Shown here: positions 16,598 through 25,439 of the stretch, piece after piece
Position numbering within the stretch: position 1 is the first letter of the stretch
How the letters are laid out: each line of letters starts with the position of its first letter
Assembly (NCBI RefSeq): GCF_030123325.1
Contig: NZ_CP126106.1
Location: 834,001-898,000, forward strand
DNA from: Peribacillus simplex
GTDB taxonomy: Bacteria; Bacillota; Bacilli; Bacillales; DSM-1321
Direction: 5' to 3'
DNA: 64,000 nt
The notes under the pieces: generated by a model
Database searches by the model: none
What the model was told of the DNA's origin: nothing
What the model saw: only the letters and a program-made list of their open reading frames with translations
Made by a program: the position numbers and the translations under genes

Positions 16598-18190
16598 ATG
16601 GGGGTAACCAGCTTGATTCGTAATGTTGGCAAATTGTTAAGAAAAAAGAAAGAAAAAAAATCCCTGGTACAAAATGATTACCTAGATTCCAAGCCTGCAG
16701 ATTCACTTGATGCGAATTTCAGTCAAAATGTAGAAACACTTCGTTCTGTTTATGATAATTGCTCGGATGTCATGTTCCGCTCGTTCTTACTTTTCGGAAA
16801 GACGCGGGCGGTGCTCATTTACATTGCGGGACTCTCAGACATCGAGGCGATAGAGCAATATGTGCTATCTCCACTCATGCAAGAGTCATCAAAAGAACCA
16901 CAACCATTAAATGAGTTTATTGAACATAAAATGCCCGTTCCTAAAGTGGTAAAAGTGAATATGTTGGCGGATTGCATTGAATCGATTTCCTCTGGAAACC
17001 CGATCCTCCTATATGAAGGGGAAAGCTATGGATTTTCTCTAGGATTGTCCAAGTGGGAAAAGCGGGCGATTGAAGAACCTGTGGCAGAGGGGGGAGTTAG
17101 GGGGTCACGAGAGGGATTTATTGAATCTCTAGAAGTAAATACGTCACAATTGCGACGTATTATCAAAAGCCCTGCCCTTAAAATACAATCGATGAAGATT
17201 GGAACTCTTACCAGGACGAATGTTTCAATTGCTTATATTGATGGACTTGCGGATAAAACACTGATTGAAGAGATTACAACTCGGTTGGAACGAATTAAAA
17301 TAGACGGTATTTTAGAAAGCGAGTACATCGAGGAAATGATCGAGGACAATCCGTATTCACCGTTCCCTCAGATCATGTCGACAGAACGGCCGGATGTAGC
17401 CTGTGCCAGCTTGCTGGAGGGACGAGCTGTCATTCTTGTAGAAGGAACCCCTTTTACTTTAATTGCACCAATATCCTTCTTTTCTTTGATTCAATCACAA
17501 GAGGATTATGCTCAACGTTTTATGGCAGGCACTTTTATCCGTTGGTTACGATATTTTTTTATGGGATTATCCCTTTTGCTTCCTTCCCTTTATGTTGCTA
17601 TTTTAACGTTCCATCATGAGGCGGTCCCAACCGCACTCCTGCTAAGCGTAGCAGCATCCCGGGAATCGGTCCCTTTTCCTGCAATAGTAGAAGCATTGGC
17701 TATGGAAATTACGTTTGAAGCACTAAGAGAGGCAGGGGTTCGCTTGCCGAAGCAGGTAGGTTCTGCCGTCAGCATTGTTGGAGCGCTAGTGATTGGTCAA
17801 GCTTCCGTACAAGCGGGCTTGGTTTCAGCGCCAATGGTCATTGTGGTTGCAATTACGGGAATCGCTTCTTTTATGATGCCTCGTTATATTGCCGGAATTG
17901 CTTTCCGGATGCTGCGTTTTCCAATGATGCTGCTTGCCGGTACATTAGGACTGCTAGGCATCATGATGGGGATCATTGCCATAGTCATTCACTTATGCAG
18001 CTTGCGTTCCTTTGGCGTTCCTTACTTAACGCCACTGGCACCGTTAAAAGGTCAAGAGCTGAAAGATGTGCTGTGGAGGGCTCCTTGGTGGAAGATGGAT
18101 TCACGTCCGCGTCTCACAGGGGATTCTAATGTATACCGTCAAGCCCCGGAACAGAGACCAAATCCAAAAAGGGGGAGTGAAACGGAGTGA
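16598..18190 (+). CDS. Spore germination receptor subunit A (GerA/GerKA family)
   Basis: A 530-residue germinant receptor A subunit in the spore inner membrane. It has a long soluble N-terminal domain (about 1-290, with NCSDVMFRSFLLFG and VNMLADCIESISSG). A membrane domain of about five helices follows (about 310-470, with LRYFFMGLSLLLPSLYVAIL, REAGVRLPKQVGSAVSIVGAL and ASFMMPRYIAGIAFRMLRFP), and then a short tail. These are GerA-family hallmarks. The A subunit works with B and C subunits to sense small nutrients and start germination. The TTG at 16613, eight bases after GGGGG, may be the true start. The stop overlaps the next gene by GTGA. Confidence 0.93.
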   Translation: MGVTSLIRNVGKLLRKKKEKKSLVQNDYLDSKPADSLDANFSQNVETLRSVYDNCSDVMFRSFLLFGKTRAVLIYIAGLSDIEAIEQYVLSPLMQESSKEPQPLNEFIEHKMPVPKVVKVNMLADCIESISSGNPILLYEGESYGFSLGLSKWEKRAIEEPVAEGGVRGSREGFIESLEVNTSQLRRIIKSPALKIQSMKIGTLTRTNVSIAYIDGLADKTLIEEITTRLERIKIDGILESEYIEEMIEDNPYSPFPQIMSTERPDVACASLLEGRAVILVEGTPFTLIAPISFFSLIQSQEDYAQRFMAGTFIRWLRYFFMGLSLLLPSLYVAILTFHHEAVPTALLLSVAASRESVPFPAIVEALAMEITFEALREAGVRLPKQVGSAVSIVGALVIGQASVQAGLVSAPMVIVVAITGIASFMMPRYIAGIAFRMLRFPMMLLAGTLGLLGIMMGIIAIVIHLCSLRSFGVPYLTPLAPLKGQELKDVLWRAPWWKMDSRPRLTGDSNVYRQAPEQRPNPKRGSETE

Positions 18191-19431
18191 ATAATAGCTG
18201 GAGGCGAAAAAGGATATTGGAGAAAGGAAAGAGGCGTCATTTCATGAAAAGCGTCCTTCTTTTACTCGTTATTTGTGGAACGACCCCTTTTCTAAGCGGT
18301 TGTTGGGATCGAATAGAAATCACTGACTTGGCGATTGTCACAGCAGCCGCCATCGATAAGAAGGGTAATGATCAAATCGAACTATCCGTCCAAGTCTTTA
18401 TTCCAAGTTCAATAAGCAGTGGAGGAGGTCAAGGAGGGAGCAGTCAAGGGGGGAGTGGGGTTACGACAATGGTGAGACATGCAAAAGGCTCCAATATTTC
18501 AGATGCATTGTCTAAGCTTCAAAGCAAGCTTCCGCGAAAAGTATTTTGGGGACATTGTAAAGTATTTGTATTCGGTGAAAAGTTAGCGAAGGAAGGAATT
18601 CAAGAGCAGCTGGATTTTTTGCTGCGCCATCCGCAGCCAAGAGAGAAAGCAAATGTGTATGTCAGCAAAGGGGAAGCAAAGCCTATCCTTGAATCTTTGC
18701 CACCGTTGGAAAACTATTCAGGGGAAGTGCTTAGAGAACTATCTGATTTACATATTGGGATGCAGGTCACACTACAGGATTTAGATGAAATGTTAACAGG
18801 TATGCCTCAAGCTGCCGCACTTCCATTCGTTAAAATATTGCCTCCGGGGAAAGGGCAAGAGAAATTGCAGGGAATTCCTTACATTTTCGGAACAGCCGTG
18901 TTCAAAAAAGATAAAATGACTGGAACGATGACTGAAAAGGAAACTAGAGGGCTATTGTGGTTAAGGGATGAAGTGGAATCATATACCGTGACCATAAAAC
19001 CCAAAGGAGAGAAAGGGGAGATATCTTTAAGTCCAGTGTCAGCCAAAGTCAAGATCATTCCGCAAATCATCAACGGTGAATGGAAAATGTTGGTGAAGAT
19101 AAATACAGACGGAGCTGTTATACAAAATGGAACGAATTTAAACCTTTCAAATCCTAAGTCTCTAAAAGCTGCAGAACGAGCATATCAAAAAGATATAGAA
19201 AAACGCATCGAGATGGCTTTTCTGCATACTCAGCATAAGAAAGCGGACATTTTAGGGTTGGGTAAAGATTTCTATAGGAAATATCCTAAACAGTTTAATA
19301 AGGTAGATAACCATTGGGATAAGATATTCGCGGAAATGGAAGTGGAAGTTGATGTTGCGGCCCATATTCGAAGACAGGGCTATATAAACAAACCGGCGGG
19401 TTTGTCTGAGAAAGAGGTGAAGGACAAGTGA
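18187..19431 (+). CDS. Germination receptor lipoprotein subunit C (GerC family)
   Basis: A 414-residue C subunit of the Ger(x)C family. A basic lead and hydrophobic stretch end in the lipobox LSGC (about residue 37-40), followed by WDRIEITDLAIVTAAAIDK, the family's usual opening after the lipidated cysteine. The mature protein is exposed on the outer face of the spore inner membrane. A glycine/serine-rich insert (SSGGGQGGSSQGGSG, about 78-92) is a family-typical loop. GTG 18187 overlaps the stop of the A gene and has GGGGGAG nine bases upstream; ATG 18244 is an alternative. Co-translated with the A subunit. Confidence 0.92.
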   Translation: MNNSWRRKRILEKGKRRHFMKSVLLLLVICGTTPFLSGCWDRIEITDLAIVTAAAIDKKGNDQIELSVQVFIPSSISSGGGQGGSSQGGSGVTTMVRHAKGSNISDALSKLQSKLPRKVFWGHCKVFVFGEKLAKEGIQEQLDFLLRHPQPREKANVYVSKGEAKPILESLPPLENYSGEVLRELSDLHIGMQVTLQDLDEMLTGMPQAAALPFVKILPPGKGQEKLQGIPYIFGTAVFKKDKMTGTMTEKETRGLLWLRDEVESYTVTIKPKGEKGEISLSPVSAKVKIIPQIINGEWKMLVKINTDGAVIQNGTNLNLSNPKSLKAAERAYQKDIEKRIEMAFLHTQHKKADILGLGKDFYRKYPKQFNKVDNHWDKIFAEMEVEVDVAAHIRRQGYINKPAGLSEKEVKDK

Positions 19432-19649
19432 GATGGTGGGCTTTTATTTGTACTACCGTGATCGTAGCTTTAATCATTTTGTTTGAATGGCCGAAAATGA
19501 AACAAAATCCTAAAAAAGATAAAGTGGCATTTCTTACACTGCTCCTCACTTGCTTGGTCCTGTCCATGTTCAATCTCCCACAGATGTCAGGACCCACTCA
19601 ATGGGTGGAAACTCTTTTCAGGCCATTTGGAGAGTTTATGGAAAAGTGA
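19428..19649 (+). CDS. Small two-helix membrane protein of the ger operon
   Basis: A 73-residue protein with two membrane helices (about 3-20 and 33-50) and a conserved-looking tail, MSGPTQWVETLFRPFGEFMEK. It starts at a GTG that overlaps the stop of the C gene (GTGA), with GAGGTG upstream, so it is translationally coupled. Small membrane genes occur in several ger operons (D-type subunits) and can modulate germination. A decayed copy of its tail lies between the two B genes. Confidence 0.8.
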   Translation: MRWWAFICTTVIVALIILFEWPKMKQNPKKDKVAFLTLLLTCLVLSMFNLPQMSGPTQWVETLFRPFGEFMEK

Positions 19650-19706
19650 GTCTATTAGTGGGTGCTGCGGGATTAAATTCATACTATCAAAGAAAGGAGG
19701 AAGCAG

Positions 19707-20807
19707 ATGGAGAAAGGGAAAATTTCATCTCTGCAGATGGCATTCATGATGTATCCGACGATTGTGGCAACGGCTATTATCGGGGTTCCCGGCATCACAG
19801 CGAAATATGCCAAAACTGATTTATGGCTGTCCCCCATTTTTGCTGCGCTCATAGGGTATTTGACGGTGTATATCGCTTATAAACTGCACCAACTTTATCC
19901 AAAACAAACGGTGATCCAATTCACTGAAAAGATCATTGGGCGGACTCCGGGGAAAATCTTCGGTTTTTTACTCTTGTTTTTTTATATCCAGAATACAGGG
20001 CTAATCGTTAGAGGTTACGCAGAATTTATTGTCGGCTCTTTTCTGGTACGTACCCCAATTAGTGTGATCATGGCATCGATGGTGCTTCTGTGTGCGTTCA
20101 TCGTACGCGGGGGAATAGAAGTTTTGGGGCGAGCTGCTGAATTGTTTGTACCTGTTTTCATTTTTCCAATCTTTATCTTAATCATTTTGGTGAGTCCTGA
20201 TCTTGAATTCAAGAATATATTCCCGGTATTGGCGGATGGAATGATGCCTCCAATTAAGGGTGCGATTGTACCGGGGGGATGGTTCAGCGAGTATTTCCTG
20301 ATCATTTTTCTTCTTCCTTTTTTGACAAATATGAAAAAAGGGATGAAATCCAGTATGATGTCTGTGTCTGTCGTGATGATGACGTTAATTGTGGTGAATC
20401 TGACGGTTCTTTTTGTACTTGGGTCAACAACATCCACAAAGCTTTACCCCTTGATGAATGTATCTCGATACATCAGTTTGGCCGACTTTTTTGAACATGT
20501 AGAATCCGCCGCCATGGCGGTATGGATAGTGGGGGCGTTTGTGAAAATTTCCGTTTTTTATTATGTATCTGCTTTAGGTACAGCGCAGTGGCTGAATCTC
20601 TCCGACTACCGACCTATTGTATGGCCGATAGGGATTTTGATTGTCATATTCAGTTTTTGGTCGTTGCCAAGCTCTGTGGATGTCAGTCGTAATGATATCA
20701 ACGTCTTCCCACTACAAGGAATTTTGATGCAAACGATTATTCCCCTGTTATTGTTGGTGATTGCTGTTGTAAGGAAAAGAAATCGTAAAGGAACCGAAAC
20801 CAGCTGA
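19707..20807 (+). CDS. Germination receptor permease subunit B, copy 1
   Basis: A 366-residue, ten-helix membrane protein of the endospore germination permease (GerB) family, related to the APC amino-acid transporters. The opening MEKGKISSLQMAFMMYPTIV and later AKTDLWLSPIFAALIGYLTV are typical. The B subunit binds the germinant. AAAGGAGG lies close before the ATG. It is about 80% identical by eye to the next gene, and the two share the upstream AAAGGAGGAAG ribosome site, so they arose by tandem duplication. Confidence 0.93.
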   Translation: MEKGKISSLQMAFMMYPTIVATAIIGVPGITAKYAKTDLWLSPIFAALIGYLTVYIAYKLHQLYPKQTVIQFTEKIIGRTPGKIFGFLLLFFYIQNTGLIVRGYAEFIVGSFLVRTPISVIMASMVLLCAFIVRGGIEVLGRAAELFVPVFIFPIFILIILVSPDLEFKNIFPVLADGMMPPIKGAIVPGGWFSEYFLIIFLLPFLTNMKKGMKSSMMSVSVVMMTLIVVNLTVLFVLGSTTSTKLYPLMNVSRYISLADFFEHVESAAMAVWIVGAFVKISVFYYVSALGTAQWLNLSDYRPIVWPIGILIVIFSFWSLPSSVDVSRNDINVFPLQGILMQTIIPLLLLVIAVVRKRNRKGTETS

Positions 20808-20852
20808 CTGGGCATTTTTTAATGCTGAATATCCTATCAAAAGGTGCTATCT

Positions 20853-20934
20853 ATGTTCGTACTCGCGCAGAGTTCAGCACCAACTGAATGGATTGCATCT
20901 CTTTTTGCCGTTTGAAGAGTTTATAAAAAAGTAA
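20853..20934 (+). pseudogene. Remnant of the small ger membrane gene
   Basis: From ATG 20853 the sequence gives MFVLAQSSAPTEWIASLF. This matches MFNLPQMSGPTQWVETLF near the end of the protein encoded at 19428. One missing base in the CTTTTTTG-like run then shifts the frame. In the other frame the match continues as LPFEEFIKK against RPFGEFMEK. It is therefore the decayed tail copy carried along when the B gene was duplicated. Confidence 0.8.
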
Positions 20935-20993
20935 ATCTATCAGTGGGGTACGTGATTTCAAATTTACATACTATCACAGAAAGGAGGAAGATG

Positions 20994-22100
20994 ATGGAGA
21001 AAGGTAAAATTTCATCTTTACAGATGGCATTCATGATGTATCCAACGATTGTGGCAACGGCTGTTCTCGGTGTTCCAAGCATCACAGCGAAATATGCCAA
21101 AACTGATTTATGGCTGTCCCCCATTTTGGCGTCTCTCATCGGATATGCGACGGTGTATATCGCTTATAAACTGCACAAACTTTATCCGAAACAAACCGTT
21201 ATCCAATTCAGTGAACAGATCATCGGTCGGATTCCGGGGAAAATTCTCGGTTTTTTATTCTTGTTTTTTTATATCCCGATCACAGGGCAAATCCTAAGAA
21301 GTTACGGAGAATTTATTGTCGACTCTTTTCTGGTCAAAACCCCGCTTAGCGTGATCATGGGATCGATGGTACTCCTCTGTGCCTTTATCGTACGCGGAGG
21401 AATAGAGGTGTTGGGGAGAGCTGCCCAATTGTTGGTTCCTGTTTTTATCTTTCCACTCCTCCTTTTAATCGTCCTACTGGGCCCAGATCTTGAATTTAAG
21501 AATATATTCCCAATATTGGGGAATGGAATTATGCCTCCAATCAAGGGTGCGATTGTACCTGGTGGATGGTTCAGCGAGTTTTTTCTGATGATTTTTCTCC
21601 TCCCTTTTTTAACCGATATGAAAAAAGGGATGAAATCCGGGATGATGTCTGTTTTTGCCGTGATGATGACGTTAATTGTGGTGAATCTTCTGGTTCTTTT
21701 TGTACTCGGGTCAACAACAGCCACAAAGAATTATCCCATGATGAATGTATCCCGGTACATCAGTTTGGCCGACTTTTTTGAACATTTGGAGTCCGCCATC
21801 ATGGCCGTATGGATAGTAGGAGCGTTTGTCAAAATTTCTGTGTTTTATTATGCGGCTGCTTTGGGTACGGCGCAGTGGCTAAATCTCTCCGACTATCGTC
21901 CTGTTGTATGGCCGATAGGAATTTTGATTGTAGAATTCGGCTTTTGGTCGTATTCTAGCTCTATGGATGTCAGTCGATATGATATCATCGCCTTCCCTTT
22001 TCATGGAGTTTTGATGCAAACGATCATTCCTCTGATATTGTTGGGAATTGCTATGGTTAGTAAAAGAAATAGACAAAGAAAGGGAAAGAAATCAAGCTAA
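20994..22100 (+). CDS. Germination receptor permease subunit B, copy 2
   Basis: A 368-residue GerB-family permease with ten predicted helices, a tandem paralogue of the gene at 19707. I take ATG 20994 as the start since it aligns with MEKGKISSLQMAFMMYPTIV of the first copy and lies six bases after AAGGAGG. Differences cluster in membrane helices (for example FYIPITGQILRSYGEFIVDS against FYIQNTGLIVRGYAEFIVGS), where they could change germinant choice. Two B subunits may swap within one receptor. A terminator follows at 22199. Confidence 0.93.
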   Translation: MEKGKISSLQMAFMMYPTIVATAVLGVPSITAKYAKTDLWLSPILASLIGYATVYIAYKLHKLYPKQTVIQFSEQIIGRIPGKILGFLFLFFYIPITGQILRSYGEFIVDSFLVKTPLSVIMGSMVLLCAFIVRGGIEVLGRAAQLLVPVFIFPLLLLIVLLGPDLEFKNIFPILGNGIMPPIKGAIVPGGWFSEFFLMIFLLPFLTDMKKGMKSGMMSVFAVMMTLIVVNLLVLFVLGSTTATKNYPMMNVSRYISLADFFEHLESAIMAVWIVGAFVKISVFYYAAALGTAQWLNLSDYRPVVWPIGILIVEFGFWSYSSSMDVSRYDIIAFPFHGVLMQTIIPLILLGIAMVSKRNRQRKGKKSS

Positions 22101-22198
22101 CCTTTTCTGCGAACTTTTTGATCTTTTGTTTAAGAGGCTTGAAAAAGTATGGGCATGAAAGTAGGCAAAAGGAGCTCTATCTTAATGTTATAGTCTGC

Positions 22199-22227
22199 AA
22201 CCATTCCATTTTCGAATGGTTTTTTTG
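22199..22227 (+). terminator. Terminator of the ger operon
   Basis: AACCATTC / GAATGGTT perfect 8-bp stem with a 7-base loop and a run of T residues. Confidence 0.88.
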
Positions 22228-22302
22228 TTGTGAGGAAAAGTGAAAAACTGGAGATTGTCAGATGTACTTTGCAGCAAGTTAAAATAATTAACAAATTTTT
22301 TC

Positions 22303-22330
22303 AAACCGTTTGGAAGTTTGGCACGTTATC
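22303..22330 (+). promoter_or_regulatory. Candidate ECF-type promoter of the sigma operon
   Basis: AAACC (22303-22307), 16 bases, then CGTTATC (22324-22330) fit the general ECF pattern of an AAC-containing -35 box and a CGT-containing -10 box. It lies about 40 bases before the first gene of an operon that encodes an ECF sigma factor, so autoregulation is likely. Confidence 0.5.
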
Positions 22331-22370
22331 TATAGTACAAAGGTTTTTTTAGAAAGGAGAGAAGGAAGAC

Positions 22371-23144
22371 TTGAAAAAGGTTATTTTTGTCGGGTGGATA
22401 TCATTGATGGCAGTCTTGTTAGGATTTTCACCAGAAATGGGTTCGAAACAGGGGCAAGCTGTCAACGATGTCGTAAAAGTATATGGACCAGGTGGCCCTC
22501 TTGGACCTATCAAGGAAGTGGCGGAACAATTCACCAAAGAAACGGGGATAAAAGTTGAAGTAACAGCGGGACCCGAAGAAAAATGGATTGATCAAGCCAA
22601 ACAGGATGCGGATATCATTTACGGAGGGTCCGAGTATATGCTAACTGAATTTATGCATAATCATCCGGATGTCCTTGATGAAAAAAACCGTACAGAACTG
22701 TATGCACGATCAGCTGGAATTCTGGTTAGAAAAGGAAACCCAAAGAATATACAGTCATTGGAGGATTTAACGAAGAAGGGCGTAAAGATTGTGGATGTTA
22801 ATGGAGCCGGGCAACTGGGACTATGGGAAGATTTGGCCGGAAGAAAAGGATTGATTCCTGGAATTAGCAGTAATATTGACATTTCAGTGAAGTCCAGTGC
22901 AGAAGCTATCGATTTATGGAAGGCAAATTCTAAATTGGACGCCTGGATTACATATGAATCCTGGCATTACCGTCTGTCGGATGTGACGGACCTGGTTCAA
23001 CTCCCTGAGGAAGACAAACTTTATAGAGGAACCCCGGTAAGCATAACAAATAAGAGTGAAAACAAGAAAAAGGCAAAACAATTCATTGATTATCTTAAAA
23101 CGGAAGAATCCCATCAAGTATTTCAAAAATGGGGATGGAAGTAA
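22371..23144 (+). CDS. AcfC-like extracellular solute-binding protein
   Basis: A 257-residue secreted binding protein. The signal peptide is residues 1 to about 28 without a lipobox cysteine. The mature part begins NDVVKVYGPGGPLGPIKEVA and continues FTKETGIKVEVTAGPEEKW and ADIIYGGSEYMLTEFM, which is the signature of the AcfC (accessory colonization factor C) branch of periplasmic-type binding proteins. The ligand is unknown; the fold is that of molybdate/sulfate binders. TTG start with AAAGGAGAGAAGG upstream. First gene of an operon with a lipoprotein, an ECF sigma factor and its anti-sigma factor. No permease gene is nearby, so a sensing role is possible. Confidence 0.85.
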   Translation: MKKVIFVGWISLMAVLLGFSPEMGSKQGQAVNDVVKVYGPGGPLGPIKEVAEQFTKETGIKVEVTAGPEEKWIDQAKQDADIIYGGSEYMLTEFMHNHPDVLDEKNRTELYARSAGILVRKGNPKNIQSLEDLTKKGVKIVDVNGAGQLGLWEDLAGRKGLIPGISSNIDISVKSSAEAIDLWKANSKLDAWITYESWHYRLSDVTDLVQLPEEDKLYRGTPVSITNKSENKKKAKQFIDYLKTEESHQVFQKWGWK

Positions 23145-23165
23145 ATTGAAGAGGAGTGGGAGTAT

Positions 23166-23636
23166 ATGAAAAAGTGGATGGTATTTTCAGTTTTTATGAT
23201 GGTCCTAGTTTTGGCGGCATGTGGAAATGAAGCTAATGATTCAGCTCAAAAGGATAAAGTGGTTAGTGGTACTGCCGATGAAAAAGCAGTAAGCCTAAAA
23301 TTATTGGAAAGTGAAACAACAGGCGAATACCTGGCTGATTCCAAGGGAATGACACTTTACTTTTTCAAGAATGATAAATCAGGAAAAAGCAATTGCATGG
23401 GGGATTGCCTGAAAAAATGGCCGCCGTTCATGGAAAGGGATTTTGCTGTCCCTAAAGGATTTGACGAAAAAGACTTTGGAACCATTAAAAGGGAAGATAC
23501 AAGGGAGGAACAGGTAACCTACAAAGGATTTCCACTCTACTATTTTGTGAATGATAAGGCAGCGGGAGATGTCAATGGCGAAGGTGTGAAAAATGTTTGG
23601 TATATTGTAAATAACAAGACGGTTTTTCCAAAATAA
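23166..23636 (+). CDS. Lipoprotein with secreted COG4315-type repeats
   Basis: A 156-residue lipoprotein. The lipobox LAAC is followed by GNEAND. Two copies of the Lipoprotein_15 (PF03640) repeat are visible: EYLADSKGMTLYFFKNDKSG with NCMGDCLKKWPPF, and VTYKGFPLYYFVNDKAAGDV with GVKNVWYIV. Members face the cell exterior; the CxxxC in NCMGDC could form a disulphide or bind metal. The gene is 21 bases after the AcfC-like gene and shares its transcript. A hairpin at 23643-23666 (10-bp stem with two G-U pairs, weak T run) may trim transcription before the sigma gene. Confidence 0.85.
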   Translation: MKKWMVFSVFMMVLVLAACGNEANDSAQKDKVVSGTADEKAVSLKLLESETTGEYLADSKGMTLYFFKNDKSGKSNCMGDCLKKWPPFMERDFAVPKGFDEKDFGTIKREDTREEQVTYKGFPLYYFVNDKAAGDVNGEGVKNVWYIVNNKTVFPK

Positions 23637-23708
23637 GAAAAAGGGGACGATCACTGATGGTCGTTCCTGTTATTCGTTTTTTCCAAATTTACTTGTGAGG
23701 AGTTGCAG

Positions 23709-24269
23709 GTGCGATTGAAAGAAAAACTTGATAAGGAATTGATGGCATTAGTAATGAAAAAGCATCGTCCTGCTCTGGAAGAACTTTATGACCGGCATAT
23801 TAAATTAATCTATGGTTTTATTTTTAAGTTCACAAATGGAAATGCTGAAAAAACTAAAGAGATCGTGCAGTTGGTCTTTCTAAAGCTCTGGACCACAAAA
23901 AGCAGTTACAATCCAGAAAAGGGGCACTTTGTAAGCTGGCTTTTGACCGTTACACGAAATGTGTGTGTGGATTATGTCCGTAAAGACAGCGTTCATATCC
24001 GGAATAACAAACACATGGACATGAGCCATCCAATTGACATAGAAGATCCTAATAATGATATAGAAAATGGACTATTACACAGTGAAATTGCCAATGCAAA
24101 AAGTAAGTTAAGCAAGCCGCAAAAAAGGCTGATTGATTTATTGTATTGGAAAGGGTACTCGTTAACGGAAATTGCCAAAATTGAAAATGAGCCGATTGGT
24201 ACCATCAAGAGCAGACTTCACCAGTCGCTTAAATTATTGAAAAAGTATTTGGAAGTAGGTGGTTTGTAA
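23709..24269 (+). CDS. ECF RNA polymerase sigma factor (SigK-like)
   Basis: A 186-residue group IV sigma factor. Region 2 includes LYDRHIKLIYGFIFKF and VSWLLTVTRNVCVDYVRKD (about 25-100). Region 4 includes RLIDLLYWKGYSLTEIAKIE and GTIKSRLHQSLKLLKKYL (about 135-180). GTG 23709 lies six bases after GAGGAG and is the best start; TTG 23703 touches that site. The stop codon abuts the ATG of the anti-sigma gene, so the pair is translationally coupled. It probably controls the operon it sits in, from the promoter near 22303. Confidence 0.9.
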   Translation: MRLKEKLDKELMALVMKKHRPALEELYDRHIKLIYGFIFKFTNGNAEKTKEIVQLVFLKLWTTKSSYNPEKGHFVSWLLTVTRNVCVDYVRKDSVHIRNNKHMDMSHPIDIEDPNNDIENGLLHSEIANAKSKLSKPQKRLIDLLYWKGYSLTEIAKIENEPIGTIKSRLHQSLKLLKKYLEVGGL

Positions 24270-24992
24270 ATGGATAAAGAGTGCACTAACCTGCTTTCAT
24301 TTTTATCGGGAGAACTGGGAGAAAAAGAAAAAAAAGCATTCGCGGAACACTTACTTCAATGCACTGAATGCACTAGGGAGTATGAACAAATGACGGAAGC
24401 CTGGAATTCATTGAAATGGGATTTCGAAGAAATAGAACCTTCTTCTTCCCTGAAATCAGAGGTTATGAATTTTGTCTTTGAGACTGATGATGAAGTTCCG
24501 GTGAGAAGGGAAAAGAATTGGAGTAGTTTTTTCTTTAAGCAGTTTACACCAGTAACTTCAGGTCTCTTGCTGGCCACCCTGGTTTTGGCGTTTGTGCTGT
24601 TATATTCCAATATCCAACTGAAAAAAGAACTTGCAGCTGTCGATCTGCCAATGGAGGTTAAAACGTCGCTATCTTTGCAGCCTGCCGATAAGACCGCTGT
24701 AAATATGAATACGGACGGTGCTGCTTACATTTTGCAGCAAGGTGAAGAAAGAAGGCTGATCGTTCAGATTCAGAATTTGCCTAGCCTTCAAAAGTCCGAG
24801 GTATATCAGGTGTGGTTGCTGAAAGATGGAAAACGGACAAATGCAGGAACTTTCAAGCCTGATGAAGCCGGCACAGGATCATTGACATACAAACTGTCCA
24901 TTAATGATAAATTCAATCAAATTGGCATCACAAGGGAACCAGATTCAAAAAGTACAAAGCCGAGAGGTGAAAAAATAGTTGGATCTTCTTAA
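24270..24992 (+). CDS. RskA-type zinc-finger anti-sigma factor
   Basis: A 240-residue membrane anti-sigma factor. The N-terminal cytosolic part carries the anti-sigma zinc finger, with Cys5 and HLLQCTEC (His and two Cys, about 28-35). One membrane helix is at about 96-116 (GLLLATLVLAFVLLYSN). The outer C-terminal domain matches the RskA (anti-sigma-K) domain, with EVYQVWLLKDGKRTNAGTF. It holds the sigma factor inactive until an envelope signal triggers release; the signal is unknown. The two secreted proteins upstream are candidates for signal or output. Starts immediately after the sigma stop codon. Confidence 0.9.
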   Translation: MDKECTNLLSFLSGELGEKEKKAFAEHLLQCTECTREYEQMTEAWNSLKWDFEEIEPSSSLKSEVMNFVFETDDEVPVRREKNWSSFFFKQFTPVTSGLLLATLVLAFVLLYSNIQLKKELAAVDLPMEVKTSLSLQPADKTAVNMNTDGAAYILQQGEERRLIVQIQNLPSLQKSEVYQVWLLKDGKRTNAGTFKPDEAGTGSLTYKLSINDKFNQIGITREPDSKSTKPRGEKIVGSS

Positions 24993-24997
24993 AAATT

Positions 24998-25030
24998 AAG
25001 AGACTTGCCCGCAAAGGGGAAGTTTCTTAT
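24998..25030 (+). terminator. Terminator of the sigma operon
   Basis: AAGAGACTT-G-CCC pairs with GGG-G-AAGTTTCTT around loop GCAAA. The T run after it is short. Confidence 0.75.
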
Positions 25031-25194
25031 TTACTGTTCTTACCTGCATTTAATAGTTAAGTGATTGATTTAAAATGGAAGCCCATATGAATTGGAATAT
25101 AAGTGTTTACCATTACACTAGCAACGAATAACAAGCATGTCGCTTGGGGGCAAATGGACATGTTGATGGACAAACGTTGTCATTTTCATGGTGC

Positions 25195-25435
25195 CTATTT
25201 ATTCATTAAGTCCCCACAGTACTCCCGGATCAACGCTGAGGCTTTCGTTTGGCTGATGGAGAGGTCCTTCGCGACTTTCCTTGATGATTTATAAGTTTGG
25301 TAAGATTTCCTGATCAATATCCGTTTCGTTTCATCAAGTGCTTTATCGAGAGAAGTGGGGAGATCAATCTGTGTGACCTGTTCAACGTTCTCGGTTATCA
25401 TTTCAGGCAAGTCGGACATTAGGATAACGGAGTCA
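25195..25435 (-). pseudogene. C-terminal remnant of a sigma-54-dependent activator
   Basis: On the minus strand about 78 codons remain, ending in a TyrR/RocR-type helix-turn-helix: LDKALDETKRILIRKSYQTY, SSRKVAKDLSISQTKASALI and REYCG. The part before it (VILMSDLPEMI) is the usual end of an AAA+ domain. Everything upstream (PAS and AAA+ parts) is missing. The break is near 25435, where a rightward symporter remnant begins. Confidence 0.8.
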
Positions 25436-25439
25436 CTTA

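Noticed and set aside
25103..25294. 63-codon ORF left of the regulator remnant
   Set aside because: It is antisense to the remnant's helix-turn-helix coding part and has no ribosome site.
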